Assembly (NCBI RefSeq): GCF_016907335.1
Contig: NZ_JAFBBT010000001.1
Span: forward strand, 3,162,001 to 3,226,000
Direction: 5' to 3'
Origin: Curtobacterium herbarum
Lineage (GTDB): Bacteria; Actinomycetota; Actinomycetes; Actinomycetales; Microbacteriaceae
DNA length: 64,000 nucleotides
Part shown: one piece after another, positions 1 through 7,666 of the stretch
Layout: the number at the start of each line of letters is the position of its first letter
How positions within the stretch are numbered: the first letter of the stretch is position 1
Translations under genes and position numbers: made by a program
Notes under the pieces: model-generated
What the model was told of the DNA's origin: nothing
Databases searched by the model: none
What the model saw: only the letters and a program-made list of their open reading frames with translations

Positions 1-571
1 CGCGCACGCCGATGACGACGAGTCCGACCCCGATGGCGATCGCGACGGCGGCGACGAGCAGCAGGAGCACGACACCGCCGGGCGTGGCCAGTGCGGTCGC
101 GGCGGCGCTGCGACTCGACCCGGTCGAGCTCTTCCCGGCGCCGAGGGCGTAGCTGGCGGACGAGTACGCGATGGCGCCGTACACGACGGCCTTGCCGGCG
201 TTCTTCGCGCGGGCGAGCCAGGCGCGGGCGTCGTCGGTCCGGCCGCCGACGACGGCCTCGACGACCAGGCGGAGGGTCAGCGCGGCGGTGCCGATCGCGA
301 CCGCCCAGAGCAGCACCACTCCACCGGGGACGGAGGCGATCTGTGCGAGCGCGCCGGACTGGTCGGTGTCGCCGGACTGCGATCCCTGGGCACCGCTGCC
401 GGCCGCGGCCGTGCCGATGCCGAGCAGGACCGCGAGGTAGCCGATGAGCAGGTGCACGACCCCCGTCCCGACGAAGCCCGCGCGGGCCGTGGTCTCGAAC
501 CAGCGGCTGTCGGCGACACGGCGCGCCTGTCGTCCGGTCTCTCGGGCTGCGTCCTGGGCGGTGTCGGTCAC
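1..571 (-). CDS. DUF1206 family membrane protein (C-terminus cut by window edge)
   Basis: Reading the minus strand from GTG at 571 gives about 190 residues that stay open to the window edge. Hydrophobic segments occur near residues 30-50 (GTGVVHLLIGYLAVLLG), 75-100, 120-140 and 165-190, each followed by a short polar stretch. This is the repeated two-helix layout of DUF1206 proteins, integral membrane proteins of unknown function common in actinobacteria. The N-terminus is a short charged cytoplasmic tail starting VTDTAQDAARE. No strong ribosome binding site precedes the GTG, so the exact start is uncertain. The 3' end lies outside the window. Confidence 0.78.
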   Translation of the reverse strand, partial: MTDTAQDAARETGRQARRVADSRWFETTARAGFVGTGVVHLLIGYLAVLLGIGTAAAGSGAQGSQSGDTDQSGALAQIASVPGGVVLLWAVAIGTAALTLRLVVEAVVGGRTDDARAWLARAKNAGKAVVYGAIAYSSASYALGAGKSSTGSSRSAAATALATPGGVVLLLLVAAVAIAIGVGLVVIGVR

Positions 572-711
572 CCCTGCGAGCTTGCCCGGTCGCGACGCTC
601 CTGTCCGAGCACCTGCTTGCATATCACATTCGACATGTGTTCAGTCGGGTCGCCCATCCTTGCGGGACCGCCGTCAGACCGGACGGACTCGACCCTCTCC
701 CCAGGAGCATC

Positions 712-1194
712 ATGCAGAAGCGCACCACCCTCGCGGCCGCAGCCGGCCTCGCTCTGGCCCTCGGCGCCCCGCTCGTCGCCTCGGTCCCGGCGAACGCCGC
801 GGCCACGACCACCCCCTCGTCCGTCTCGGCCTCGCCGACGATCCCCTTCTACGGCCCGGGCGTCCGCTCGGTCGACGGCGAGCGGCCCGACGAGACGACC
901 TTCGACGACGGTTCGCCCGCGGACTTCTTCGGCTTCGACGGCCACGCGGCGACGCGGACCGCGGAGCTCTACAACACCAGCTGGGCCGAGCAGACCGCCC
1001 ACGTCGAGCAGCGTCTCGACGGCGAAGGCGCCTGGAACGAGGTCGCCTCGTTCCACATGGAAGGGCAGCTCGACAAGGCGCAGTTCACGTTCACCGTGCC
1101 GGAGGACGCCGGCTACGCGGAGTACCGCCTGTCGTCCACGAACGACCAGGGCGACCGGACGGCCTACCGCGTCTTCTACGTCGTCGAGTACTGA
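712..1194 (+). CDS. Small secreted protein with Sec signal peptide, function unknown
   Basis: The start is ATG 712, preceded by AGGAG at 703-707. The 160-residue product begins with a clear Sec signal peptide: MQKR, then an Ala/Leu core, then a cleavage-like ASVPANAAA near residue 31. The mature part is acidic and rich in aromatic residues and looks like one small beta-rich domain ending in FYVVEY. No enzymatic motif is visible. The next gene carries an almost identical signal peptide, so the two probably arose by duplication of the export signal or of the whole gene. The 50-base gap and common direction suggest one transcript. Confidence 0.72.
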   Translation: MQKRTTLAAAAGLALALGAPLVASVPANAAATTTPSSVSASPTIPFYGPGVRSVDGERPDETTFDDGSPADFFGFDGHAATRTAELYNTSWAEQTAHVEQRLDGEGAWNEVASFHMEGQLDKAQFTFTVPEDAGYAEYRLSSTNDQGDRTAYRVFYVVEY

Positions 1195-1244
1195 GCCGCC
1201 CGCCCTCCACCCACACCGTTCCGTCACCACAGGAAGCACCTCCC

Positions 1245-1682
1245 ATGACCAAGAAGTCCACCTCCCTCGTCGCGGCCGCCGGCCTCGTGCTCGCGCTCGG
1301 CGCCCCGCTCGTCGGGTCGATCCCCGCGAACGCCGCCCCGGCCGCGCCGACCTCGAGCGCGTCGTCCACCGCGAGCACGTCCGGTGACCTGGGCCCCGGC
1401 GGCCACGTCTTCACCGGCAACACGCTGACGATCACGTCGAGCATCCACCGCGACGGCGTCTACGTCGTCTCGGGGCACACGACCCTCCCGAACAAGGACA
1501 TCGAGATCGCGGCCGGCTCCGGCTGGAAGGCCGCCGGCAAGACCGACGCGCGCGGTGACTTCACCGCCACCCTCGTCGGGCCAGAGAACGACGGCTACGC
1601 CATCCGGTTCGGCAAGCGCGTCACGCCGACGCTCTTCGGGGTCGCCTACCAGACCAGCTGGTACGCCGTCCCGGTGTCCTGA
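1245..1682 (+). CDS. Small secreted protein, partner of the preceding gene
   Basis: ATG 1245 follows AGGAAG at 1231-1236 and gives 145 residues. The signal peptide (KKSTSLVAAAGLVLALG, cleavage near IPANAAPA) closely matches that of the upstream gene. A Ser/Thr/Ala linker of about 20 residues follows. The mature domain (about residues 50-145) has alternating hydrophobic strands and G-W-x-A turns like a small Ig-type beta sandwich. It carries no cysteines and no catalytic motif. The function is unknown; a surface-exposed or released structural protein is plausible. A strong hairpin follows the stop codon. Confidence 0.72.
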   Translation: MTKKSTSLVAAAGLVLALGAPLVGSIPANAAPAAPTSSASSTASTSGDLGPGGHVFTGNTLTITSSIHRDGVYVVSGHTTLPNKDIEIAAGSGWKAAGKTDARGDFTATLVGPENDGYAIRFGKRVTPTLFGVAYQTSWYAVPVS

Positions 1683-1700
1683 CGCGGTCGCGACGGGGCC

Positions 1701-1749
1701 GACGGACGGGAGGCCCGTGGCGGACTCCGCCACGGGCCTCCCGTCCGTC
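1701..1749. terminator. Perfect 23-bp hairpin between convergent genes
   Basis: Bases 1701-1723 pair perfectly with 1727-1749 around a 3-base loop. It sits between the secreted-protein gene (+) and rtcB (-), so it can serve both as a terminator. There is no T tract, as is common in high-GC actinobacteria. The stem carries the word GGACGGGAGGC that recurs across the window. Confidence 0.8.
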
Positions 1750-1761
1750 TGCCCACGCGGG

Positions 1762-2928
1762 TCAGTCCCCCTTGACGTTCACGATCTGCCGCAGCGTGTG
1801 CCGCACCGTGACGAGGTCGGCCGCGTCCGCCATCACCTGGTCGATCGGCTTGTAGGCCGCCGGGATCTCGTCCAGGAACGCGTCGGTGTCCCGGTACTCG
1901 ATGCCGGCCATCGCCTCGCGAAGCTGCTCGTGCGTGAACGTCCGTCGTGCCGCCGACCGGGAGTACGAGCGCCCCGCACCGTGCGGCGACGACTCGAGCG
2001 ACGGCTTGTTCCCCCGCCCCTCGACGACGTACGACGCCGTGCCCATCGACCCCGGGATCAGCCCGGGCTGCCCGGTCGCCGCCTGGATCGCACCCTTCCG
2101 GGACACCCAGACCGACCTGCCCCAGTGCGTCTCACGCTGCGTGAAGTTGTGGTGGCAGTTGATGCGCTCGAGTTCCTGCACCTCGGTGTCGACGACGCCC
2201 GCGAGCTGCTGGACGACGCGGTCCATCATCTCCTCGCGGTTGAGCAGGGCGAAGTGCTGCGCCCACCCGAGTTCCGCGATGTACCGGTCGAACTCGGGTG
2301 TGCCCTCGACCAGGTAGGCGAGGTCGGGATCCGGCAGCTCGATCCACCACCGCTCCATCGCCTGCTTCGCCACCGCGATGTGCCGCTGCGCGATCCGGTT
2401 GCCGATGCCGCGGGACCCGGAGTGCAGGAACAGCCAGACCCGGTCCGCCTCGTCGAGCGAGACCTCGATGAAGTGGTTGCCGGACCCGAGCGTGCCGAGC
2501 TGGTTCCGCCAGCCGGCGAGCACCTCCGCCGGGTCGAAGCCGGCGTCGACGGCCAGCGCCTCGAGTTCCGCGATCCGCGGTGCCGCGGTGGCGACGACGG
2601 TCTGGTTCGCGGCGCCGGCGGACAGCGGGATCGCCCCTTCGATCGCCTCGCGGAGCGGCCGCAGGTCCGCGGGCAGGTCGGAGCGCGAGAACTGCGTGCG
2701 GACGGCGATCATCCCGCAGCCGATGTCGACGCCGACGGCCGCGGGCATGACCGCGCCGAGAGTGGGGATGACGGACCCGACGGTCGCGCCGAGCCCGAGG
2801 TGTGCGTCGGGCATCAGCGCGAGGTGCGGGAACACGAAGGGCATCCTGGACGTGGTGCGGGCCTGCTGCTCGGTCTGTTCCTCGAGCATCGACGCCCAGG
2901 AGAGGAGTCGGTTGGTGATCTTCTGCAT
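1762..2928 (-). CDS. rtcB: RtcB family RNA-splicing ligase
   Basis: This 388-residue protein starts at ATG 2928, with AGGGA about 6 bases upstream. RtcB joins 2',3'-cyclic-phosphate (3'-phosphate) and 5'-hydroxyl RNA ends using GTP and manganese. Visible family motifs are GVDIGCGMIAVRT (metal-binding Asp and Cys) near residue 80, GSGNHFIEV, HSGSRGIGN with its metal-binding His, NCHHNF, and SSPHGAGR containing the His expected to carry GMP, followed by SRSAARRTF. Length is typical for bacterial RtcB. No rtcA cyclase or rtcR regulator lies beside it, so it acts as a stand-alone gene, with RNA repair its likely role. Confidence 0.93.
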   Translation of the reverse strand: MQKITNRLLSWASMLEEQTEQQARTTSRMPFVFPHLALMPDAHLGLGATVGSVIPTLGAVMPAAVGVDIGCGMIAVRTQFSRSDLPADLRPLREAIEGAIPLSAGAANQTVVATAAPRIAELEALAVDAGFDPAEVLAGWRNQLGTLGSGNHFIEVSLDEADRVWLFLHSGSRGIGNRIAQRHIAVAKQAMERWWIELPDPDLAYLVEGTPEFDRYIAELGWAQHFALLNREEMMDRVVQQLAGVVDTEVQELERINCHHNFTQRETHWGRSVWVSRKGAIQAATGQPGLIPGSMGTASYVVEGRGNKPSLESSPHGAGRSYSRSAARRTFTHEQLREAMAGIEYRDTDAFLDEIPAAYKPIDQVMADAADLVTVRHTLRQIVNVKGD

Positions 2929-3079
2929 GGTGGGTCCCTGTCGGACGACGTCGTGACGACGGTCCGCCCGTCCGGGCAGAACCGAGCACCGTAGCGCGGC
3001 GGTGGCGCCCGGCGCAACCGCAGCGCCCGGGGTACGTCCGGTACGCGGCACACCGAGCCGGTACGGGCACGATGGGGTC

Positions 3080-4897
3080 ATGACCGAACGGACACGGGAC
3101 ACCCCCGACGCCACCGAGAACGAGGAGCGGACCGACGGGTACGTCCCGCTCCGCTCCTACGGCGCGATCGGCGACGGTCGGACGGTGGCGCTGATCGCGC
3201 GCGACGGCCGCATCGACTGGCTCCCGATCCCGGGCATGGACTCACCCCCGGTCTTCGCGAGCATCGTCGACGCCGAGCACGGCGGACACATCGCCCTCCG
3301 CCCCGCGGACGGCGGCGCCGAGGTCGAGCGGCAGTACCTGCCCGGCACGAACGTGCTGGTCACCACGTGGACCACCCCGTCCGGCCAGGTCACCGTGACG
3401 GACGCGATGGTCACCGGTGTCGCCGGTCGTCTGCCCTGGGCCGAGATCGGCCGCTGCGTGCAGGGCGTCCGCGGTTCGGTCGAGATGGAGTGGGCGGTCG
3501 TGCCCGGCACGCTGCTCAACACCGCTGAGCCGAAGCGACTGGACACCGCCAACGGCACCGTGATCGGCATCGACGGGGTCACGATCGCGATCGTCGAGCA
3601 GGGCTTCGCGCCGGTGCACGACGACGGCCCCCGGTTCTCCGGCCGCTTCGAGACCACCGAGGGCTCGAAGCACATCCTGACGATCGTCGGCACGCACGAC
3701 GAACCGATCTTCATGCCCGAACCGGAGCGCACGATGGCGGGCATCGACCGCACCATCGAGAACTGGTCGCAGTGGTCGTCGGAGTTCTCGTACGACGGGC
3801 CCTGGGCCGAGGCGGTGCAGCGGAGCGCCCTCGCGCTGAAGCTGCTCATCTACTCGCCCACCGGCGCGATCGCGGCGGCGCCGACCACGAGCCTGCCGGA
3901 GGACCGGACCGGCGGCAAGAACTGGGACTACCGCTTCGCCTGGGTGCGCGACCTGTCCTACACGGTGCACGCGCTGACCCGCTTCGGCCTGCGCGAGGAG
4001 ACCCACGCGGCGGTCTCGTGGATGATGCGGACCATCGCCGACCACGACGAGACGATGCCGATCTTCTACCGGCTCGACGGCTCGAAGACCGACACGGTCG
4101 AGGAGCGCGACGTCCCCGGCTGGCAGGGCATCGGCCCGGTCACGGTCGGCAACCGGGCGGGCAACCAGCTGCAGCTCGGCGTCTGGGGCGACGTCTTCGA
4201 GATCATGCGGCAGTACGTCCGCGCCGGCAACGTCCTGGACCGGAAGACCGCACGGGTCCTGCAGGACCTGGCCGACGACGCCTGCCACCGCTGGGAGGAG
4301 GCGGACTCCGGCATGTGGGAGCTCGAGGACACCCAGCACTACGTGTCGAGCAAGATCGGCTGCTGGCAGGCACTCGACGCCGCCGCGGAACTGCACGAGG
4401 CCGGCATGATCGACGGCCCCCGCGACAAGTGGATCGAGAACCGCGAGCTCATCGAGCAGTGGGTCAGCGAGAACGGCTGGGACGAGGAGCGTGGGTACTA
4501 CGTCATGTACCCGGGGTCCGACGCCCTGGACACCTCGATCCTGCTGCACGCCATGTCGGCGTTCGACCGTGGACCCCGGATGGAGTCGACGATCCGGGCC
4601 GTCGAGGAGCAGCTGCAGCGCGGCCCGCTCGTCTACCGCTACTCGGGCATCGAGGACGAGGAGTCCCCGTTCGTCGCGTGCTCGTTCTGGCTCGCGGCCG
4701 CGATGGCCTGCGTCGGTCGCCACGACGACGCCCGGCACCTGATGGACGAGATGGTCGACCAGGCGAACGAGGTCGGGCTGTTCAGCGAGATGATCAGCGA
4801 GGGCGGCGAGTTCATGGGCAACATCCCGCAGGGGCTGTCGCACCTGGCGCTCATCCAGGCAGCGCTGACGATCGAGGAGGTCGCCGCCGACGAGTGA
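3080..4897 (+). CDS. Glycoside hydrolase family 15 protein (trehalase / glucoamylase type)
   Basis: ATG 3080 gives 605 residues, normal for actinobacterial GH15 proteins, which hydrolyse alpha-glucosidic bonds in trehalose, dextrins or isomalto-oligosaccharides. The N-terminal beta-rich domain starts at LRSYGAIGDGRTVALIARDG. The (alpha/alpha)6 catalytic domain follows from about residue 260 with the signature NWDYRFAWVRDLSYTVHAL. The absence of a signal peptide suggests a cytoplasmic enzyme. The substrate cannot be read from sequence; trehalase is the commonest activity of this subgroup. The gene ends only three bases from the stop of the convergent exchanger gene. Confidence 0.88.
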   Translation: MTERTRDTPDATENEERTDGYVPLRSYGAIGDGRTVALIARDGRIDWLPIPGMDSPPVFASIVDAEHGGHIALRPADGGAEVERQYLPGTNVLVTTWTTPSGQVTVTDAMVTGVAGRLPWAEIGRCVQGVRGSVEMEWAVVPGTLLNTAEPKRLDTANGTVIGIDGVTIAIVEQGFAPVHDDGPRFSGRFETTEGSKHILTIVGTHDEPIFMPEPERTMAGIDRTIENWSQWSSEFSYDGPWAEAVQRSALALKLLIYSPTGAIAAAPTTSLPEDRTGGKNWDYRFAWVRDLSYTVHALTRFGLREETHAAVSWMMRTIADHDETMPIFYRLDGSKTDTVEERDVPGWQGIGPVTVGNRAGNQLQLGVWGDVFEIMRQYVRAGNVLDRKTARVLQDLADDACHRWEEADSGMWELEDTQHYVSSKIGCWQALDAAAELHEAGMIDGPRDKWIENRELIEQWVSENGWDEERGYYVMYPGSDALDTSILLHAMSAFDRGPRMESTIRAVEEQLQRGPLVYRYSGIEDEESPFVACSFWLAAAMACVGRHDDARHLMDEMVDQANEVGLFSEMISEGGEFMGNIPQGLSHLALIQAALTIEEVAADE

Positions 4898-4900
4898 GCG

Positions 4901-5962
4901 TCACGCCAGCGTGATCGCGACCAGTCCGGCGACGCCGACCAGGTACATCACGACGACGACGAACGAGTCGACGCCCATCCCGATGATCCGTCGCCGCGGC
5001 CGGAACACGAGTCCCACCGCGTAGACGACGGTCAGCAGTGCCGCGAGGGCGGTCAGGTACACGTCGCTGGCGTTCGCCTGCGGCAGCACCGCTTTGCCGG
5101 ACAGCACCGTGGCGACGAGGAACAGCACCGGCAGGAAGGCGTTGCCGCCGAAGATGTCGGAGACCGCCAGGTTGTCGTCGCCCTGCTTGACGGCCTGGAG
5201 GCCCGTGGAGATCTCCGGCAGGCTCGTCGCCAGGGCCAGGACGGTCGCCCCGAAGAGCACGCCGGACAGCCCGATCTGACTCGACGCGGCGTCCCCGGCG
5301 CGTTCGAGCACGACACCGGCGACGAGGGTCGCGAGGGCCGACACCGCGAAGACGACCACCGCCTTCCGGGTGCTCATCGGCGTGGTGTCCTGCTTGCGGG
5401 TCCGGTGCCCGGAGGCGTGCGGGCTGGCGTCGGGTGCGTGGCCGCTCTCGTGCCACGGCAGCCCCTTGCTGGCGCGCTGCACCAGGAAGAGCCCGACCAC
5501 CCAGATCAGGGCGATGAGCACCACGTCCGGGGTCAGCCGGGCGACGACCAGGTCCGGCGGGAGCTGGCTGCCGGCGATGACGACGGCGAGCACGGCGACG
5601 ACGACGACCGCTTCGAGCACCAGGGTCAGCGACGCGGCACGGTAGGTGATCGGCTCGACGCCCTTCCCACGCTTGCCGAACGCGTCGAGGACGGCGATGA
5701 CGACGGTCTGCAGGGCGATGCCGCCGAGGATGTTGCCTGCGGCGACCTCGATCGAGCCGGACAGCCCGGCACTGACGGTGATGGCGATCTCGGGCAGGTT
5801 CGTCGCGACGGCGAGCACGATGAGCCCGCCGAGTGCGCTGCCGAGGTGCAGGCGGGCGTCGAGGACGTCGGTCGTCCTGGACAGCTGGATGCCGGCGATC
5901 CAGATGACGGCGGCACCCGCGACGAAGACGACGGCGAGCAACCAGAGGGGCAGGGATTCCAC
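4901..5962 (-). CDS. Sodium/calcium (cation) exchanger family membrane protein
   Basis: The 353-residue product starts at ATG 5962 and has about ten membrane segments split by a polar His/Arg-rich loop near residues 170-190. Both halves carry the alpha repeat of the CaCA superfamily: NLPEIAITVSAG followed by GNILGG in the first half, and SLPEISTGLQAV followed by SDIFGGNAF in the second. Such proteins exchange Ca2+ or another cation for Na+ or H+ across the cytoplasmic membrane. The ion is not readable from sequence. Convergent with GH15. Confidence 0.88.
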   Translation of the reverse strand: MESLPLWLLAVVFVAGAAVIWIAGIQLSRTTDVLDARLHLGSALGGLIVLAVATNLPEIAITVSAGLSGSIEVAAGNILGGIALQTVVIAVLDAFGKRGKGVEPITYRAASLTLVLEAVVVVAVLAVVIAGSQLPPDLVVARLTPDVVLIALIWVVGLFLVQRASKGLPWHESGHAPDASPHASGHRTRKQDTTPMSTRKAVVVFAVSALATLVAGVVLERAGDAASSQIGLSGVLFGATVLALATSLPEISTGLQAVKQGDDNLAVSDIFGGNAFLPVLFLVATVLSGKAVLPQANASDVYLTALAALLTVVYAVGLVFRPRRRIIGMGVDSFVVVVMYLVGVAGLVAITLA

Positions 5963-6054
5963 GAGGGTGACGATGGCCCCCGGCGGCTGGGTCCGCCCGC
6001 GGTCCGGGGCCGCTGGGTGCCGTCGTCGGGTGTCCGGGGCATCATGGACGGACG

Positions 6055-6660
6055 ATGGACGAGGTCGACGCCCGGATGGACCGCCTGCGGAAGGCTGCCC
6101 GGTACCGGTACCAGCAGCTCGTGGACAGCGAGGTCGAGCGGGGGTCGCTCGACCCCGACGAGGTGCGTGCGGAGCGCGAGGAACGGCAGCTGCTCAAGGC
6201 CGCCGACGTCGCCGCGCACGCCCGGGCGCGGATCGCCGAGGCCGAGCGCCGCGGCGTGTTCGCGGGCAACCCGTACCACGGCAAGCCACTGCCGGGGCTC
6301 GACGGCGACCACGACCCGGACTGGTGGATCAAGTCGAAGATCGAGCGCGAGGACATCCGCGGGATCGCCCCGCCGGCACTCGCCCTGCGCACCGAGGACG
6401 CCGAGCTCGACGACCACCTGGACGCACTCTCAGTGGAGTCGGACGTGCGGGACGTCCTGGTGGACTTCAACGCCCGGGTGAAGGAGGCCCGCCGCCAGCT
6501 GATGGGTGGGCCGCCGGTGGTCACGCCGATGCGGGACGTCGACGCCGAGGTCGTGCGGTGGCGGGACCGCCGGGAGGCCCGTGCGGCCGCCGCCGCGTCG
6601 GCTGCGGCCGCGCAGGCGGCCGGGACCCGACCACCCCGCTGGTGGCGCCGACGCGGATGA
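6055..6660 (+). CDS. DUF1992 (DnaJ C28-type conserved domain) protein
   Basis: ATG 6055 gives 201 residues. The first 90 or so are charged and helical. Near residues 70-95 is the DUF1992 signature, an R-R-G-x-F-x-x-x-P-x-x-G-K-P-L-P-G-L-type segment (FAGNPYHGKPLPGLDGD), followed by DPDWWIKSKIERE. The domain is shared with the DNAJC28 family, but no J domain is present and its function is unknown. The tail is Ala-rich, then basic (PPRWWRRRG). It is divergent from the exchanger gene across 92 bases and ends before a clear terminator. Confidence 0.85.
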   Translation: MDEVDARMDRLRKAARYRYQQLVDSEVERGSLDPDEVRAEREERQLLKAADVAAHARARIAEAERRGVFAGNPYHGKPLPGLDGDHDPDWWIKSKIEREDIRGIAPPALALRTEDAELDDHLDALSVESDVRDVLVDFNARVKEARRQLMGGPPVVTPMRDVDAEVVRWRDRREARAAAAASAAAAQAAGTRPPRWWRRRG

Positions 6661-6705
6661 GGTGGGCCCGGCCTCCCCTCCGTGTGGCGGTGGGTCCGGG
6701 AACGC

Positions 6706-6742
6706 GAGAACGCCGCCCCGGTCGTGCCGGGGCGGCGTTCTC
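6706..6742. terminator. Bidirectional 16-bp hairpin terminator
   Basis: GAGAACGCCGCCCCGG (6706-6721) pairs perfectly with 6727-6742 around the loop TCGTG. It lies between the convergent DUF1992 gene and the secreted-protein gene ending at 6775. Confidence 0.85.
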
Positions 6743-6774
6743 GTGGTGCTGGTGCGTCTGGTGACGCGTGGGTG

Positions 6775-7458
6775 TTACTTGATCTGGGCGGTGATGGTGG
6801 CGGTGCCGACGAGCAGGCCGCCCTTGACGGCGTCGGTCTTGAAGGTGCTGTTGAGCAGCTTCGCGGCGTCGTCGGAGATGTGCACGGTGGTGCCGGTGAG
6901 GATGGCGTTGTCGCCCTCGAGCTGCAGCGGCTTGAGCGTGCCACCGTGGAGCGAGAAGAGGTAGGCGTTGGAGACGGCGACCTTGCCGTTGACGAGGACG
7001 TCACCGGAGAGCTTCGAGGAGCCCGGGTTCACGACGAAGTTCTCGAGCGTGACGGTGGTGTCGCCGGCCTTGAGGGTCAGGCCGGAGTCGTCGTGGTTCA
7101 GCAGGCCCTGCACGTAGGGGCGGTACTTGCCGTCCGGGCTCCAGTAGGTGACCGAGCCGGAGGTGATCGGGAACGACACGGCGCCGTCGGCGAGCTTGGC
7201 GTTGCCGGAGACACCCGGGGTCAGCTTCAGCGAGGTGAGGGCGTCGGTGAAGCCCTTGTCGAGTGCGACGGAGGTGTTGCCGCCGAGGACCTCGGGGACC
7301 GAGGCGACCGGTGCGGGGATCTTCGACGCGGAGCTGGAGGAGACGGTGTGCACGGTCGGGGTGGACGCGTTGGCTGCGGTGATGCCGAAGCCGGCACCGC
7401 CCAGGACGATCGCGCCGGCGGTGGCGAGGGTGATCGTGTTCTTCAGGGACTTGCGCAT
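6775..7458 (-). CDS. Secreted protein of unknown function (beta-rich, 227 aa)
   Basis: ATG 7458 is preceded by AAGGAATG on the minus strand. A Sec signal peptide occupies residues 1-31 (MRKSLKNTITLATAGAIVLG, cleavage near ITAANAS), with a Ser/Thr/Val/Pro linker to about residue 60. The mature part is one long beta-rich domain with alternating G-D-T-T-V-T-L and F-V-V-N-P-G-S-S-K-L type strands, conspicuous SPDGKYRPYVQG, and no cysteine or catalytic motif. I do not recognise the family with confidence. It is probably exported and surface-located or released. The gene stands alone, with a terminator downstream. Confidence 0.75.
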   Translation of the reverse strand: MRKSLKNTITLATAGAIVLGGAGFGITAANASTPTVHTVSSSSASKIPAPVASVPEVLGGNTSVALDKGFTDALTSLKLTPGVSGNAKLADGAVSFPITSGSVTYWSPDGKYRPYVQGLLNHDDSGLTLKAGDTTVTLENFVVNPGSSKLSGDVLVNGKVAVSNAYLFSLHGGTLKPLQLEGDNAILTGTTVHISDDAAKLLNSTFKTDAVKGGLLVGTATITAQIK

Positions 7459-7666
7459 GTCTTCATTCCTTTGCTTGAACGCGCTCGGCGCGGTTGGTGA
7501 CAGCGCGCCGAACACACCCCTGCGACGGGGTGGAGAACCAGCGGTGAGCTGCTGGTGAGCGCTTGCGGGTGTTTCCCGGCTTGTGACAGTGATTCGGGGC
7601 CGTCCCCGGATCGGATTGGAGGGATTCCTGGATTTCCCGGATCGGTGTCCTCGTAGCCTGTGGAGC

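Noticed and set aside
1555-2994. Long open frames antisense to or overlapping rtcB, and similar ones throughout the window
   Set aside because: In DNA this GC-rich, stop codons are rare in all frames. These frames are Arg/Pro/Ala-rich, lack ribosome sites and family motifs, and mirror real genes on the other strand.
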